NCBI GenBank assembly: GCA_964019695.1
Contig: OZ026531.1
Location: 4,349,701-4,413,700, forward strand
Reading direction: 5' to 3'
Source: Loripinus fragilis
Lineage: Eukaryota > Mollusca > Bivalvia > Lucinida > Lucinidae
DNA: 64,000 nt
Under the pieces are notes generated by a model that had not been told where the DNA came from, ran no database searches, and saw only the letters and a list, made by a program, of their open reading frames with translations. Below, piece after piece: positions 1 through 8,067 of the stretch (position 1 is the stretch's first letter; the number at the start of each line of letters is the position of its first letter). Position numbers and translations under genes: made by a program.

Positions 1-1
1 G

Positions 2-322
2 AATGCTTATGAAGAGCGAGGTTTTAGTTCGGATAAATCTATTCATCTCGCAGCCAATGATGATTTGCCTTCTCTCCGCAAAAAACTCAGACGAGATTAC
101 GCTCAATTTCTAATAGATTATTACGAGCTACAAGAGGATCCTGTTCAACAGCGAATACTGGAATCGGCTAAAACGTTTAAGAACCAACACGATATGAATC
201 AGGCGGACTCTATAAGACAAGCCATCAAACTCAGAAAAGATTTATTTATGGACGTATGGCCGAATCATAATATAGAAACCGAGAAAGCCTCTGAAGACCA
301 AGAGGACTCTACTACGTCGTGA
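2..322 (+). CDS. 3' end of a reading frame entering from the left edge; unknown protein
   Basis: The frame is open from base 2 to a TGA at 320-322, giving 106 residues without a start, so the gene begins outside the window. A TTG at 65 lies inside this frame and is not a credible start. The product is charged and mostly helical in character: a basic stretch (KKLRRDY) near residue 25, an acidic YYELQEDP segment, a basic RQAIKLRKDLF segment, and a Glu/Asp/Ser/Thr-rich tail. No signal peptide or membrane span is visible. The stop is followed within 40 bases by the CCAAT/TATA promoter of the next gene, so genes are tightly packed. I do not recognise the family. Packing and size suggest the C-terminus of a gene from a virus-like or Polinton-like element, but this is inference. 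Coding character is supported by a long open frame in otherwise stop-rich DNA. Confidence 0.5.
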   Translation, partial: NAYEERGFSSDKSIHLAANDDLPSLRKKLRRDYAQFLIDYYELQEDPVQQRILESAKTFKNQHDMNQADSIRQAIKLRKDLFMDVWPNHNIETEKASEDQEDSTTS

Positions 323-360
323 AGGAGAATGAGGAGGAGGAATCAGGAGTGAGGAGGTTG

Positions 361-440
361 ACCAATCGGATGGCTGGATAATTGACCAATCAGAAGAGAC
401 CTCTCACTATATAAGGCGCTTTGCAGCAATCTAGTCATTA
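361..440 (+). promoter_or_regulatory. Compact promoter: two CCAAT boxes, TATA box, initiator
   Basis: Two CCAAT boxes of the ACCAATC type lie at 362-366 and 386-390, 24 bp apart. A strong TATA box (TATATAAG) is at 408-415. An initiator-like TCATT at 435-439 puts a start site near base 437, 29 bp after the first TATA base, which is the canonical distance for animal RNA polymerase II promoters. NF-Y is the established binder of paired CCAAT boxes. The promoter starts less than 50 bp after the preceding stop codon and drives rightward toward the small genes at 528 and 731. Such density is more typical of viral or transposon genes than of mollusc host genes. Confidence 0.6.
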
Positions 441-527
441 GGGGCATTACGGTGTTCCGAGTGTAACTCAAATGACTATCAAAACTGGTAACTAAGAAAA
501 GGGATTAAGTATTGAGTAGGCGTAAAT

Positions 528-680
528 ATGTTCGCCATTACTTTTATGTGTATAGCTTTGTTTGATGAACTGTTGTTTCGGATGAGATGTAGACAACTAC
601 GGCGCGAAGCCAGAGAGGCTGCTGAGCGATTAATCGAGGTGCTTGAGGATAGTGAACTGGACTCTCGCCCGTTCGTATGA
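528..680 (+). CDS. 50-aa putative single-pass membrane miniprotein
   Basis: An ATG at 528, about 90 bp after the predicted transcription start, opens a 50-codon frame ending in TGA at 678-680. Residues 1-18 are hydrophobic (MFAITFMCIALFDELLF) and could be a membrane anchor or uncleaved signal. They are followed by a basic patch (RMRCRQLRREAR) and an amphipathic, acidic helix-like tail (AAERLIEVLEDSELDS). By the positive-inside rule this suggests a C-terminus in the cytoplasm. It is the first ATG of any length after the promoter and lies upstream of the 108-aa frame. No family is recognised. Small membrane proteins of this plan occur in many animal DNA viruses and virus-like elements, which fits the context but proves nothing. 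A long frame on the opposite strand here is treated as a shadow. Confidence 0.45.
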   Translation: MFAITFMCIALFDELLFRMRCRQLRREAREAAERLIEVLEDSELDSRPFV

Positions 681-730
681 ATAGAGCGTAAGAATAACTC
701 GAGCACTAAGGAGGAAATCGATGGAAAGAG

Positions 731-1057
731 ATGGGCACTAGACTGGTTTACGATTACCAACAGCAGAAGTGGATTCCGTACGTCTCGGATCCCGACAAAT
801 GGTTTCAGCACTTGCTGGATGTTAGAGATGGCTACGCGGAACGCGACAGTCAGGGTCATTATATTGTGGGTAGTGGACGGAAATACAGAGAGTTGAAAGA
901 AATGAGACAAAAGGAAAAACCCATAGTGAACCTGGTCACCCCAGTAGCCCAAGCTTTAGAAATGGCAAAATCGGAGCTTAAGCGAAAAGGAGAGGATAGT
1001 ATAACGGACAGAGGGCGTAATACAGCAACTTTGGACTGGAATTCATTAAGATACTAA
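731..1057 (+). CDS. 108-aa basic protein of unknown function, possible virus-like element gene
   Basis: An ATG at 731 opens 108 codons ending in TAA at 1055-1057. An upstream ATG at 721 in another frame stops after six codons, so 731 is the likely start. The product has an aromatic N-terminal segment (YDYQQQKWIPYVSDPDKWFQ), a Gly-rich turn segment (GHYIVGSGRKYREL), a lysine-rich helix, then NLVTPVAQALEMAKSELKRK and a polar tail. Overall it is basic and soluble, with no signal or membrane span. The organised motifs and the clean frame make it the most convincing gene in the window. The DPxKW...GxYIVGSG...VTPVAQAxExAKSEL pattern looks like a conserved small family. I have an impression of similar proteins near Polinton or adintovirus-like genes in invertebrates but cannot verify it. 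Its 3' end overlaps another broken frame. Confidence 0.6.
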   Translation: MGTRLVYDYQQQKWIPYVSDPDKWFQHLLDVRDGYAERDSQGHYIVGSGRKYRELKEMRQKEKPIVNLVTPVAQALEMAKSELKRKGEDSITDRGRNTATLDWNSLRY

Positions 1058-1305
1058 AGGACGAACGGCAAATAATTGCGCAATATGCTCCTAAGTTAGA
1101 CCGACGCCATATGCATGGCGAGGAGCCCGTTCTACGTTGATAGACAATCATATCCCTCTCAGCCTTTACGACCCAATTACGAAGCCGATCAGTACGTGGA
1201 AAAAGACGTGAAAGCACCGTGCTGAAAAAAAAGGGTCCACCCGGGGAACGGGATAAACCGAGCGCTGCGACCCGCTACACCATTAAAGACTGGATCTCGT
1301 TCTGA
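1021..1305 (+). pseudogene. Broken reading frame downstream of the 108-aa gene
   Basis: The frame +1 relative to window base 1 is open from 1021 to 1137, is cut by two adjacent stops (TGA TAG, 1138-1143), and reopens from 1144 to a TGA at 1303-1305. The first part carries LKDERQIIAQYAPKLDRR and the second a basic run followed by KKKGPPGERDKPSAATRY and a WISF end. No ATG opens the second part. The protein-like composition on both sides of the stops suggests a decayed gene, or several very short overlapping genes, or exons of a spliced gene. I cannot choose between these. The first part overlaps the end of the preceding gene. No family is recognised. Confidence 0.3.
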
Positions 1306-1454
1306 ACTGCGTAAAAAAACCCACCCGGAAATAATTGAGAGGCCCCTCACCCCTGTATATAGAAGAACGACACCGCGCTCTAGGACGTGACGCTACCTTC
1401 TCGTGGTCTAGGGCGTTGACTCACCCTCCGAGGTGTAACCGAACGCGTCACAGG

Positions 1455-1588
1455 GGCCGCCATCTTGATTTCGTGGGGGCCGCCATCTTGGTGTCGTGGG
1501 GGCCGCCATCTTGGACCGGAAGTCGTGGGGGCCGCCATCTTGGATCGGAAGTCGTGGGGGCCGCCATCTTGGACCGGAAGTGACGTCA
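1455..1588 (+). promoter_or_regulatory. Tandem YY1/ETS/CRE site array in a GC-rich block
   Basis: Five copies of GGCCGCCATCTTG start at 1455, 1478, 1501, 1530 and 1559. The reverse complement (CAAGATGGCGGCC) matches the YY1 motif. After copies 3, 4 and 5 come ETS-type sites: ACCGGAAGT at 1515-1523, ATCGGAAGT at 1544-1552 and ACCGGAAGT at 1573-1581. A full palindromic CRE (TGACGTCA, 1581-1588) overlaps the last one. Spacing is 23, 23, 29 and 29 bp, so the array grew by tandem duplication. YY1, ETS/GABP and CRE sites are hallmark elements of TATA-less animal promoters. The block is strikingly GC-rich in AT-rich surroundings. No credible gene follows within 2 kb, so the regulated unit is unknown. 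It may be a promoter of the adjacent element, an LTR-like control region, or simply a GC-rich minisatellite. Confidence 0.5.
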
Positions 1589-1589
1589 A

Positions 1590-3540
1590 AAACGCTAAAG
1601 TGGCACCTATACTACTGCTGGCTCTCATTCAAAAGTATGACACCAAATTTTGTAGCTGTTGTCAGTGTTTTACTGCCAATGTGTCGTCACATTTGCCAGG
1701 GTATGCCATATATTTGCATTTTTGTTGAAGAAGTTGTCCCATTACTACGGACAATGACTGATAAACGGATGTAAACACTTGTCTGTGGTCCGAATTAGAA
1801 CATTAGTAATGACCTGGTAAAGGTTGCAGCAAAACATTTAAGCGCTACATTTATTGCTTGTGAACTTTGGGTAGAGATGGTTGGTGCATTTGGTGTGGTA
1901 CTGTATCGTAACCAATGACCCGTAAATTTCATTTTGCATTTTGGTGAATTACATAATGATAGTTCTATCAGATACAAACTTACTTTGTTTGAAAAGTATA
2001 TCCCCAAATGTTATATAGTCAAAATAATTAAAATATCCTTTAATTGTTTTTCTGAGTATACTTATTTGGTGCAGATTGAAAATGACGGGATTCGGCCGGT
2101 GTATGTATGTTCATCGTCATATTATTAAATCGGTACCAGTCGCAACACAACAGGGAAAGTGAGAGAAATTAAAAAAAAAAACAGTTAACGTAATATAGTA
2201 ATACAGAGAGATATATACATAATATAAAGACCGATTTGTGCAGGGCTTCGAACACACGACTACAGACAAAGAAGGCTAGTTGATATATAAATAAATTTTA
2301 TAAAGCTAAAACTTGTATATTTTTCAAGGGACATAAAGAGGACAAAACTGATTAAAACCGATGAAAGCGAGCATAAATATTAATTAGGCATGTTGTAGCA
2401 TTATATGCTCAAGGTTCGAAAATCAAATAAAAATATTTAATAAAATGTGAGCATTATTTAACTTAATGATTGACTTGGTCCAAACTATAAAAGTTTTGAA
2501 AACAAAATTAAAACTACATTGTAATGCAACTCTACATATTATATAAAATCTTTAAAGCCCAATCACTGCATTCTTCTTCAGAAGATTATTTCGTATAATC
2601 TTCTTCTTCTTCTAAATATTTGAAGCGTCTGAATCCCATGAGACTCAATCTCAGTGGATTGAAGACATAGAAACAAAATCTAAGAAAAACGTTCCCGATA
2701 GACAATGTAGACATGGGATCCATCAAAAATGTGTTTTGCAATATTATGATTGGGACTAGTGTCCGTAAAGTATAGGGTCCGTGTTATCTGGCATTCCACC
2801 CTCGATTCCATCCTTAGACCTTGTGGCAAAGTGAAAAATTCACCCTAATAAGTATTTTTCAACCTTCCCTCAAAACATATCCCTAACTAGGAAAATCAGA
2901 GAGTGGCCGTTTATGAGAAGTAACGTCATTTAGCTTGCTGAAGAAACAGCTTTAGAATGTTTGTGACAGTGCTCTCACGTTTTATTCAATATCTCAAAAA
3001 TAACAGTTGGTATTCCTGTGAAAAAACTGTTCTCAGTTCAGAAATGAATTATTATGGTCTTTAATTTTCTTATAAAAAGTCAAAAAGTCACAAAAAAACC
3101 TCCCCAAAACAGGTTTTCACACGAGGCGGCCCATATTATTCAGCCACATTGAGTACGATTTTTTTCATGTAGCCTCTTCATTACTTTACAAAATTGTATT
3201 ATTGTCATAAAATCTGTTCTTACACTGTTGCCATTTGAAGAAAATTTGTTTTTTACGAAACGAAGAAATAAAAGTGGGGATGGAATAGACTCCTGTGGAC
3301 CTCTTACATGTCTAATAGCTTGTATATATTTCCTGTCACGTGATGTTCCACCTGGAAGTGCACCAATTTAATCCCAGGTACTACATAAACAACGAACGTT
3401 CATAATTTAGCCACGGCATGTGATTTCCAAAAATGTGGCATTTTGACAAGTGTAGACCCAGACGAGCCTGTGCAGCCTCCTTTTAAGCTAAGAAACTCCA
3501 AATGATGTTTGGTCAGTAATTTTACACTCATATAATATTC
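1590..3540. other. AT-rich non-coding stretch, no gene seen
   Basis: Frames are short and lack protein-like composition. The only recognisable item is a tRNA-like B box on the minus strand near 2244-2280, listed separately. A short hairpin around 2581-2612 (GAAGATTAT and ATAATCTTC arms) sits in a TTC-rich run. No splice-bounded exon pattern or polyadenylated gene structure could be supported. Confidence 0.6.
2235..2285 (-). mobile_element. Fragment of a tRNA-derived SINE (B-box part)
   Basis: On the minus strand the sequence reads GTGTGTTCGAAGCCC, a good match to the RNA polymerase III B box (GGTTCGANTCC). It is preceded by an anticodon-arm-like stretch. No A box is found on the 5' side, and no tail can be defined. 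This looks like an eroded tRNA-related head of a SINE rather than a tRNA gene, because the cloverleaf cannot be completed. Confidence 0.3.
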
Positions 3541-3544
3541 AAGC

Positions 3545-3606
3545 GACTAGCAAAGGCTCCAATCAAACTGCGCATATGCGCAGGCCGATCTGAGGCTTTG
3601 CTGATC
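3545..3606 (+). repeat. Near-palindromic dispersed repeat, copy 1
   Basis: The segment centres on the palindrome TGCGCATATGCGCA and is flanked by AGCAAAGGCT and AGGCTTTGCT arms, so it can fold into a hairpin. A closely related copy lies at 8068-8140. A more diverged version lies inside the arms of the foldback element at 16801-18505 (around 17016-17095 and 18222-18285). It is therefore probably a fragment of that transposon family. Confidence 0.55.
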
Positions 3607-3798
3607 GCATATACTCGTACCAAATTGTTAAAGCTATTACATATTAGTATTATCATTACAAAAAAAAAACAACAACAACGAAACATGCAACTATCATTGC
3701 TTTATAAGAAATGTATTTTTTCTAACTCGTCTTTGGTCAGCTGTCATCCAGGTAAAACTTTCCCTATGCATCGATTTAGAGTTGATATTTTTTCATAT

Positions 3799-3910
3799 TC
3801 TGGTCCTTCAGGAATATTGGGCTCTGATCACATGCAGAATACTGCTCCAGACGGCGCTAGGGGGTATGAGAACCGCTGCATGTTCCATTAGTTCTCATTA
3901 ACATACTCTA
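3799..3910 (+). repeat. Dispersed repeat shared with 13300-13415
   Basis: The segment starting CCTTCAGGAATATTGGG and ending GTTCTCATTAACA aligns without major gaps to 13300-13415 in the same orientation, with scattered substitutions. Neither copy has coding potential. The ends are not defined by inverted repeats or target duplications, so the element class is unknown. Confidence 0.5.
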
Positions 3911-3944
3911 TAAAACATCTCTCGAGGACCCTAAGAGCATGTAG

Positions 3945-4075
3945 TGTATAGAACAGAACAGAACAGTATCTTTATTAATCTCAGGCCACATACATGACAT
4001 AGAGATACAATGTGAACAGCAAAATGTAATTTACAAAGGACTTGGTATTTTTTCTCTTCTAAATACTAAGCTGTT
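3945..4075 (-). mobile_element. Possible retroposon 3' tail
   Basis: On the minus strand the segment ends in GGCCTGAGATTAATAAAG, followed by ATACTG and a short TTCTG tandem run (plus-strand GAACA repeats at 3953-3966). An AATAAA-type signal followed by short tandem repeats is the usual 3' end of CR1/L2-like LINEs and their SINEs. No reverse transcriptase remnant is visible upstream, so only the tail can be claimed. Confidence 0.35.
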
Positions 4076-4136
4076 ATACAGATAGGTATGTTGGGTTGCT
4101 CTCATTGATTAGTCAGCGTAGTGTTAATCGTTGAGA

Positions 4137-4165
4137 GGGGGTGGGGTGGGGGGTGGGGGGGGGGG
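4137..4165 (+). other. G-quadruplex-type G tract
   Basis: Four G runs of 5, 4, 6 and 11 bases are separated by single T residues, which satisfies the strictest G-quadruplex pattern with one-base loops. Two weak overlapping frames span it, but their glycine runs come only from the G tract. There is no adjacent gene to regulate. Confidence 0.6.
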
Positions 4166-4199
4166 TCAACGACCATATTCTCAATGTTATTCTCTCAGC

Positions 4200-5215
4200 A
4201 ATGTTTCAAGTTCATGTATTACAAGGAAATTTGTTGTGAGATTTGTTTTCTACCAGAAGACCGGGGACAGCAGTGGCTCAAATTCATGTCTGAAAATGAA
4301 CCTCTGCCAGCCTCGCAGCGTGATTCTGCTCGAGATAACACCGGTGAAACAATCCGTGCGTTATATCCCCGCATATATAAACGAAATCATAACTGCTATA
4401 AATAGGTGATATAAACATGAATATGACGTCACACGGAATAGTCGATTTCAAGGGGTGTTAGCATTCAAAACATGTGCTAATTTCGTTATTCCAAACTGAG
4501 CATTTTCCAAAATAGAAGAAAATGATGTATTTGATAGAAATATAAGATAATCCACTAAATTTTCATGCACAACTATGTCGGAAATGCAAATAAAAGCAAT
4601 GTTTTGTTTGAAAAGCACATTGCAATGTATGGGAGTGACAGTATAAACAAAGCGTGTGATATCAGGTGATAAACAAGACGACGCCGTGGTCGAGTGGTTA
4701 AGCTGCTGCGACTCAGAAAAACTGGTCATATTTTAGAATCATAAACTAATTTTAGTGATCAATTCAAAAAGATTATCAAACGTTATATAAAGGTTTGATA
4801 TAACTTGGATGTCATGCGACAGTCTACTTTCCTGGTTTTAAACCCAATCTTCGTTTCTAGCTATGGTTTCATCTTTAATTGCACGATGGTGGGTCAGGCT
4901 TTAGACTCAATGACGGCTTTGAAGTAAAGCTCTAATAGGTGGGTTGGTGTCTGATGCTTATCTGTAGCTGGGCCAAACATGGCTCAACTTGAGGTTTTCT
5001 TAAGCTCAGACTATCTGTGAGTCGTGAGTCCTTTTCCTTGTTTCATAATACTGTGTTAATTTGATAAGAGTGCTTCTCCATGATGATACATTGTAAAAGT
5101 TAGGCCTCCATTCGAGAAAACGTCAGAAAATATCGAGTGTCAAGGGAGTAGGCTCGGTACATTGTGCACTATGGAAATTTTTATGTTGATGCTTATCAAA
5201 ATTTGAGTAGTATAC
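4200..5215. other. Non-coding stretch, no gene seen
   Basis: AT-rich DNA without a supportable exon. It contains one tRNA-like A box (listed separately). The frames at 4121-4409 overlap in two registers and have no recognisable protein features. Confidence 0.55.
4670..4725 (+). mobile_element. SINE fragment with tRNA-like A box
   Basis: The stretch around 4680-4715 resembles the 5' half of a class II (Ser/Leu type) tRNA. TGGTCGAGTGG at 4687-4697 matches the pol III A box and is followed by TTAAGCTGCTGCGACTC. No B box follows at the expected distance, so this is a truncated SINE head and not a functional tRNA gene. Confidence 0.4.
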
Positions 5216-5219
5216 TACA

Positions 5220-6320
5220 ACAAGAGGGCCCTTAGGCCCTGGGTCGCTCACCTGTGAATGACTGATCAGTGGAGTGAAACCATTTGAGAAATTTTGGTAC
5301 AGTGCATCATGAGGAAAAAAATTGTGAAATTATATTGAATTTGGGTCAGTGGTTCAGGAGATGTCGTTTTAAAGATTTCTTATCTAAAGCTTTGGCAGTC
5401 CTCCTGTTAGGTGGAGCAGAACCATTTATGCAATTTTGAAATAGGGCATTATGGCGAACATTCATGTGAAGTTACGTGAAATTTGGACAAGTGGTTCAGC
5501 AGGAGACATTTCGTATCTGGAGCTCTGGTGGCCCCTTTATTCAGCGGACCAGACCCACTTGTGCAATTTTGGTAGAATATATCACGAGGAACGATTCTGT
5601 AAAATTATTTTGAATTTGGACCAGTGGTTCATGAGGTAATGCCGTTAACAGGTATTTTTTTATCTGGAGCTTTGGCAGCCCTTCTGTTGGGCAGAGTGTA
5701 ACCATTTGTGCAATATGAGTAGAGGATATTATGAGGAACCATTCTGTGAAGTTATATGAAATTTGGATCAGTGGTTCATGAGATGTTGTTTAAAGACATT
5801 TCTTATCTAGAGCTCTGGCAGCCATTTTGTTCTGTGGACTGGAACCATTTGTGCATTTTTTGTAGAAGGCACCATGAGGAACAATCCTTTGAAATTATTT
5901 TGAATTTGGACCAATGGTTCAGATGGAAATGCTGTTTTAAAGTATTTCTATCTGGAGCTCTGGCAGGTTTTTGTTCAGTGGAACATAACCATTTGTGCAT
6001 CTTTGGTAGAGGGTATTATGAGGAACAATTCTGTGAAATTATTTTGAATTTGGGTCAGTGGTTGAGGAGATGTTGTTTAAAAGATGTCTTATCTGGAGCT
6101 CTTGCGACCCACCTGTTCAGTGGAGCAAAACCATTTATGCAATTTTAAAAGAGTGCATCATGGGGAACATTCATGTGAAGTTATATGAAATTTGGACCAG
6201 TGGTCCAGAAGGAGATGTCATTTAAAGAAAAAGTTTACGGACGGGCGATGGACTGATGGATGACGGACAAAGACTGATCACAATAGCTCACCTTGAGCCC
6301 TCGTTTCAGGCTAGCTAAAA
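5220..6320 (+). mobile_element. Bivalve-type dispersed element with ~143-bp internal tandem repeats
   Basis: The left end is ACAAGAGGGCCCTTAGG with CGCTCACC close behind. The right end has CACAATAGCTCACCTTGAG and GCTAGCTAAAAAC. These end motifs are of a kind I recall as very abundant in bivalve genomes. In between are about seven units marked by AACCATTTGTGCAATTTTGG, at roughly 5280, 5421, 5547, 5699, 5841, 5986 and 6128, spaced 127-150 bp. Each unit also has GAATTTGGACCAGTGGTTC. Frames such as 5756-6148 merely run through the repeats. No transposase is present, so the element is non-autonomous and its class uncertain. Confidence 0.6.
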
Positions 6321-6400
6321 ACAAGAGTACCATAGGGCCCTGGGCTGCTCATCAGAGATGGCTGTTCATAAGATCAGGGAAAAGCATCATCTAGCCCACA
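6317..6400 (+). mobile_element. Second, partial left end of the 5.2-kb element family
   Basis: Directly after the first copy the sequence restarts with ACAAGAGTACCATAGGGCCC and GGGCTGCTCATC, resembling the left end at 5220. It then diverges into unrelated DNA by about 6400. This indicates a truncated or nested second copy in head-to-tail arrangement. Confidence 0.4.
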
Positions 6401-7115
6401 AACCAGCTTTGATGATGGATCTTACAGCATTTTTGAATAAGACGTGGAGTTGGTAAAATTTCTCCCCGTACATAAATAGAGTGTTGATAGTTTTTCATCT
6501 CCTCAGGTATCATACCGTTTTCTGACTGCGGAGAATTTGCAGCTAGTCTTGTCTCGGGGGTCGTTTCTTTTATGGGGGAGGGGAGGGTTGGTTCTGTAAA
6601 AGGGTAACAAAATATATTTTTATTATCTATATCCAACTCAAATCTATTGTATTAACACAACCAAACACTCGTTCATGTGCTTAGAATATCGCAAACCTTG
6701 CAAACTGTACTGTTGGACCACAAAATATGGTTTAAAAACGGTGGAAATTATTTTGAAAGGCAAAAATTGCTTTCAGTCGATCGAACTGAGAAAATCCTAA
6801 AAAAAAAATTCATTTAACATTGGTATCTTAAAAGCCAGGTTATCGATAGCAATTTTGCAAAAAATAATATAGCAATTGCTCTTAGCATTTACTAGATAAT
6901 GTCATATAAACATGGTGCCTATGCTCAAAAATGTTGATCTTATCCGCGGACGTTGGTGTACCTGTCCGCGGGGCACACCAAGATTTTGCTAGTCTAACCG
7001 AGGTGATTACTTACGGATAATGCTAATACTGAAACGCGGATGATACGGTGTTGAACCCTAGTACTGTCCTCGAAGTTGTAATAACTAAATTGCTAAAAAT
7101 GCAATAATCTGAATC
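6400..7115. other. Non-coding stretch, no gene seen
   Basis: No supportable exon, RNA gene or defined repeat was found. The minus-strand frame at 6391-6636 has no recognisable domain and crosses the boundary of a repeat. Confidence 0.5.
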
Positions 7116-7120
7116 AACAT

Positions 7121-7451
7121 CATTGGCGTAGCTACCATTACGCAGTTACGCACGTGCGTAATAAAAATAGTAACATTCAAGGGAGGTCACCTAATGTGGT
7201 TATAGTGATTTTTCATACTATAAGGAACTGCTCATAAAGGAAAGAATTCGCTTCCTGTGGGAGCAAATTCTGTCCTTTAAGAGAAGTTCCCATTTTGAAA
7301 AGGGACACAATTGATTCTTTTATATAATCAAGCAAACCTCAGTCTAATTTCAGCAAATTTATGATACCTTTATGGACATACGCTTTTCAGTATATCATTG
7401 CATACTTTATTTGATGTGCGTAACTTTTCCAGCGTTCTGGCTACACTATTG
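7121..7451 (+). mobile_element. hAT-like MITE with diverged terminal inverted repeats
   Basis: The left end reads CATTGGCGTAGCTACC, then GTTACGCAC. The reverse complement of the right end reads CAATAGTGTAGCCAG, then AAGTTACGCAC. These pair as diverged TIRs of about 35 bp. The C-A-n-n-GGCGTAGC start is typical of hAT-type ends. AACAT occurs directly outside both ends (7116-7120 and 7452-7456). hAT elements usually make 8-bp duplications and only five bases match here, so the class call is tentative. At 331 bp and without a coding region it would be non-autonomous. Confidence 0.4.
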
Positions 7452-7527
7452 AACATGTTTTATTTAAAATAAGTATGCAATGATATACTGAAAAGCGCAA
7501 GTCCATATAGGTATCATATATTTGCTT
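7358..7527. repeat. Hairpin-forming inverted repeat, ~58-bp arms
   Basis: The left arm (about 7358-7416) and right arm (about 7466-7527) are inverted copies sharing the ACTGAAAAGCG-type stretch (its complement CGCTTTTCAGT on the left) and ATGCAATGATATAC, with few mismatches. The loop is about 50 bp and contains the right end of the hAT-like MITE. The left arm lies inside the MITE and the right arm outside it, so the structure is not explained by MITE ends alone. Confidence 0.55.
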
Positions 7528-8067
7528 AAGACTGAAATTTACATGAATTCAATAAAATGATCAAATCAAAATAAAATATCTTGTCAGTATCCCGATCTTT
7601 CCTCTACATGTTTGAAAATATGGCCAAACAATATATTTGTGCTTGTTGTTGGTCCATGTTGGAGAAGAAAGTCAAACTTTTAGGTTCGCAACACTAAAAT
7701 TTGATTTCTATGATCAATTTATATAAATGGAGTTCCCATCATGCATCCCTTATGTTTGTCTTAATATTGTTTTGAGCAAAAGCAGGACTTCAGTTAAGAT
7801 TGTGTAACAATAACATAACTTTATTATTTCTCAACCAAAGCATATGTTGTGGGTACTCAAAAGAACTGTCGCGATGAAACGGTTCTTTTAAGCAAAAAAC
7901 ACAGGCTAACATGAGAAGAGATGACGTACTGGAAATGTAACGACAACGAATGCTGAGGATGGGCGGTTACTGTTTCAGAGGAACGTCGAGTAACAAAAGG
8001 CCATTCTCGTTTCCCTGACTCTGCACTGCTTGAGGCAAAGAAAGGCTGCCGCAGGGTGAAATTTTTC

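Noticed and set aside
479..952. 157-aa frame on the minus strand
   Set aside because: It lies antisense to the 528-680 and 731-1057 frames, which have better composition and sit behind a promoter. Its Leu/Ser-rich composition is typical of an antisense shadow.
1335..1774. Overlapping Gly/Pro/Trp-rich frames on both strands
   Set aside because: They translate the GC-rich YY1/ETS box array in several registers. The repeated peptides come from the DNA repeat.
5451..6148. Repetitive frames with FRRCCLKD/NLDQWF-type peptides
   Set aside because: They run through the ~143-bp tandem units of a non-coding dispersed element.
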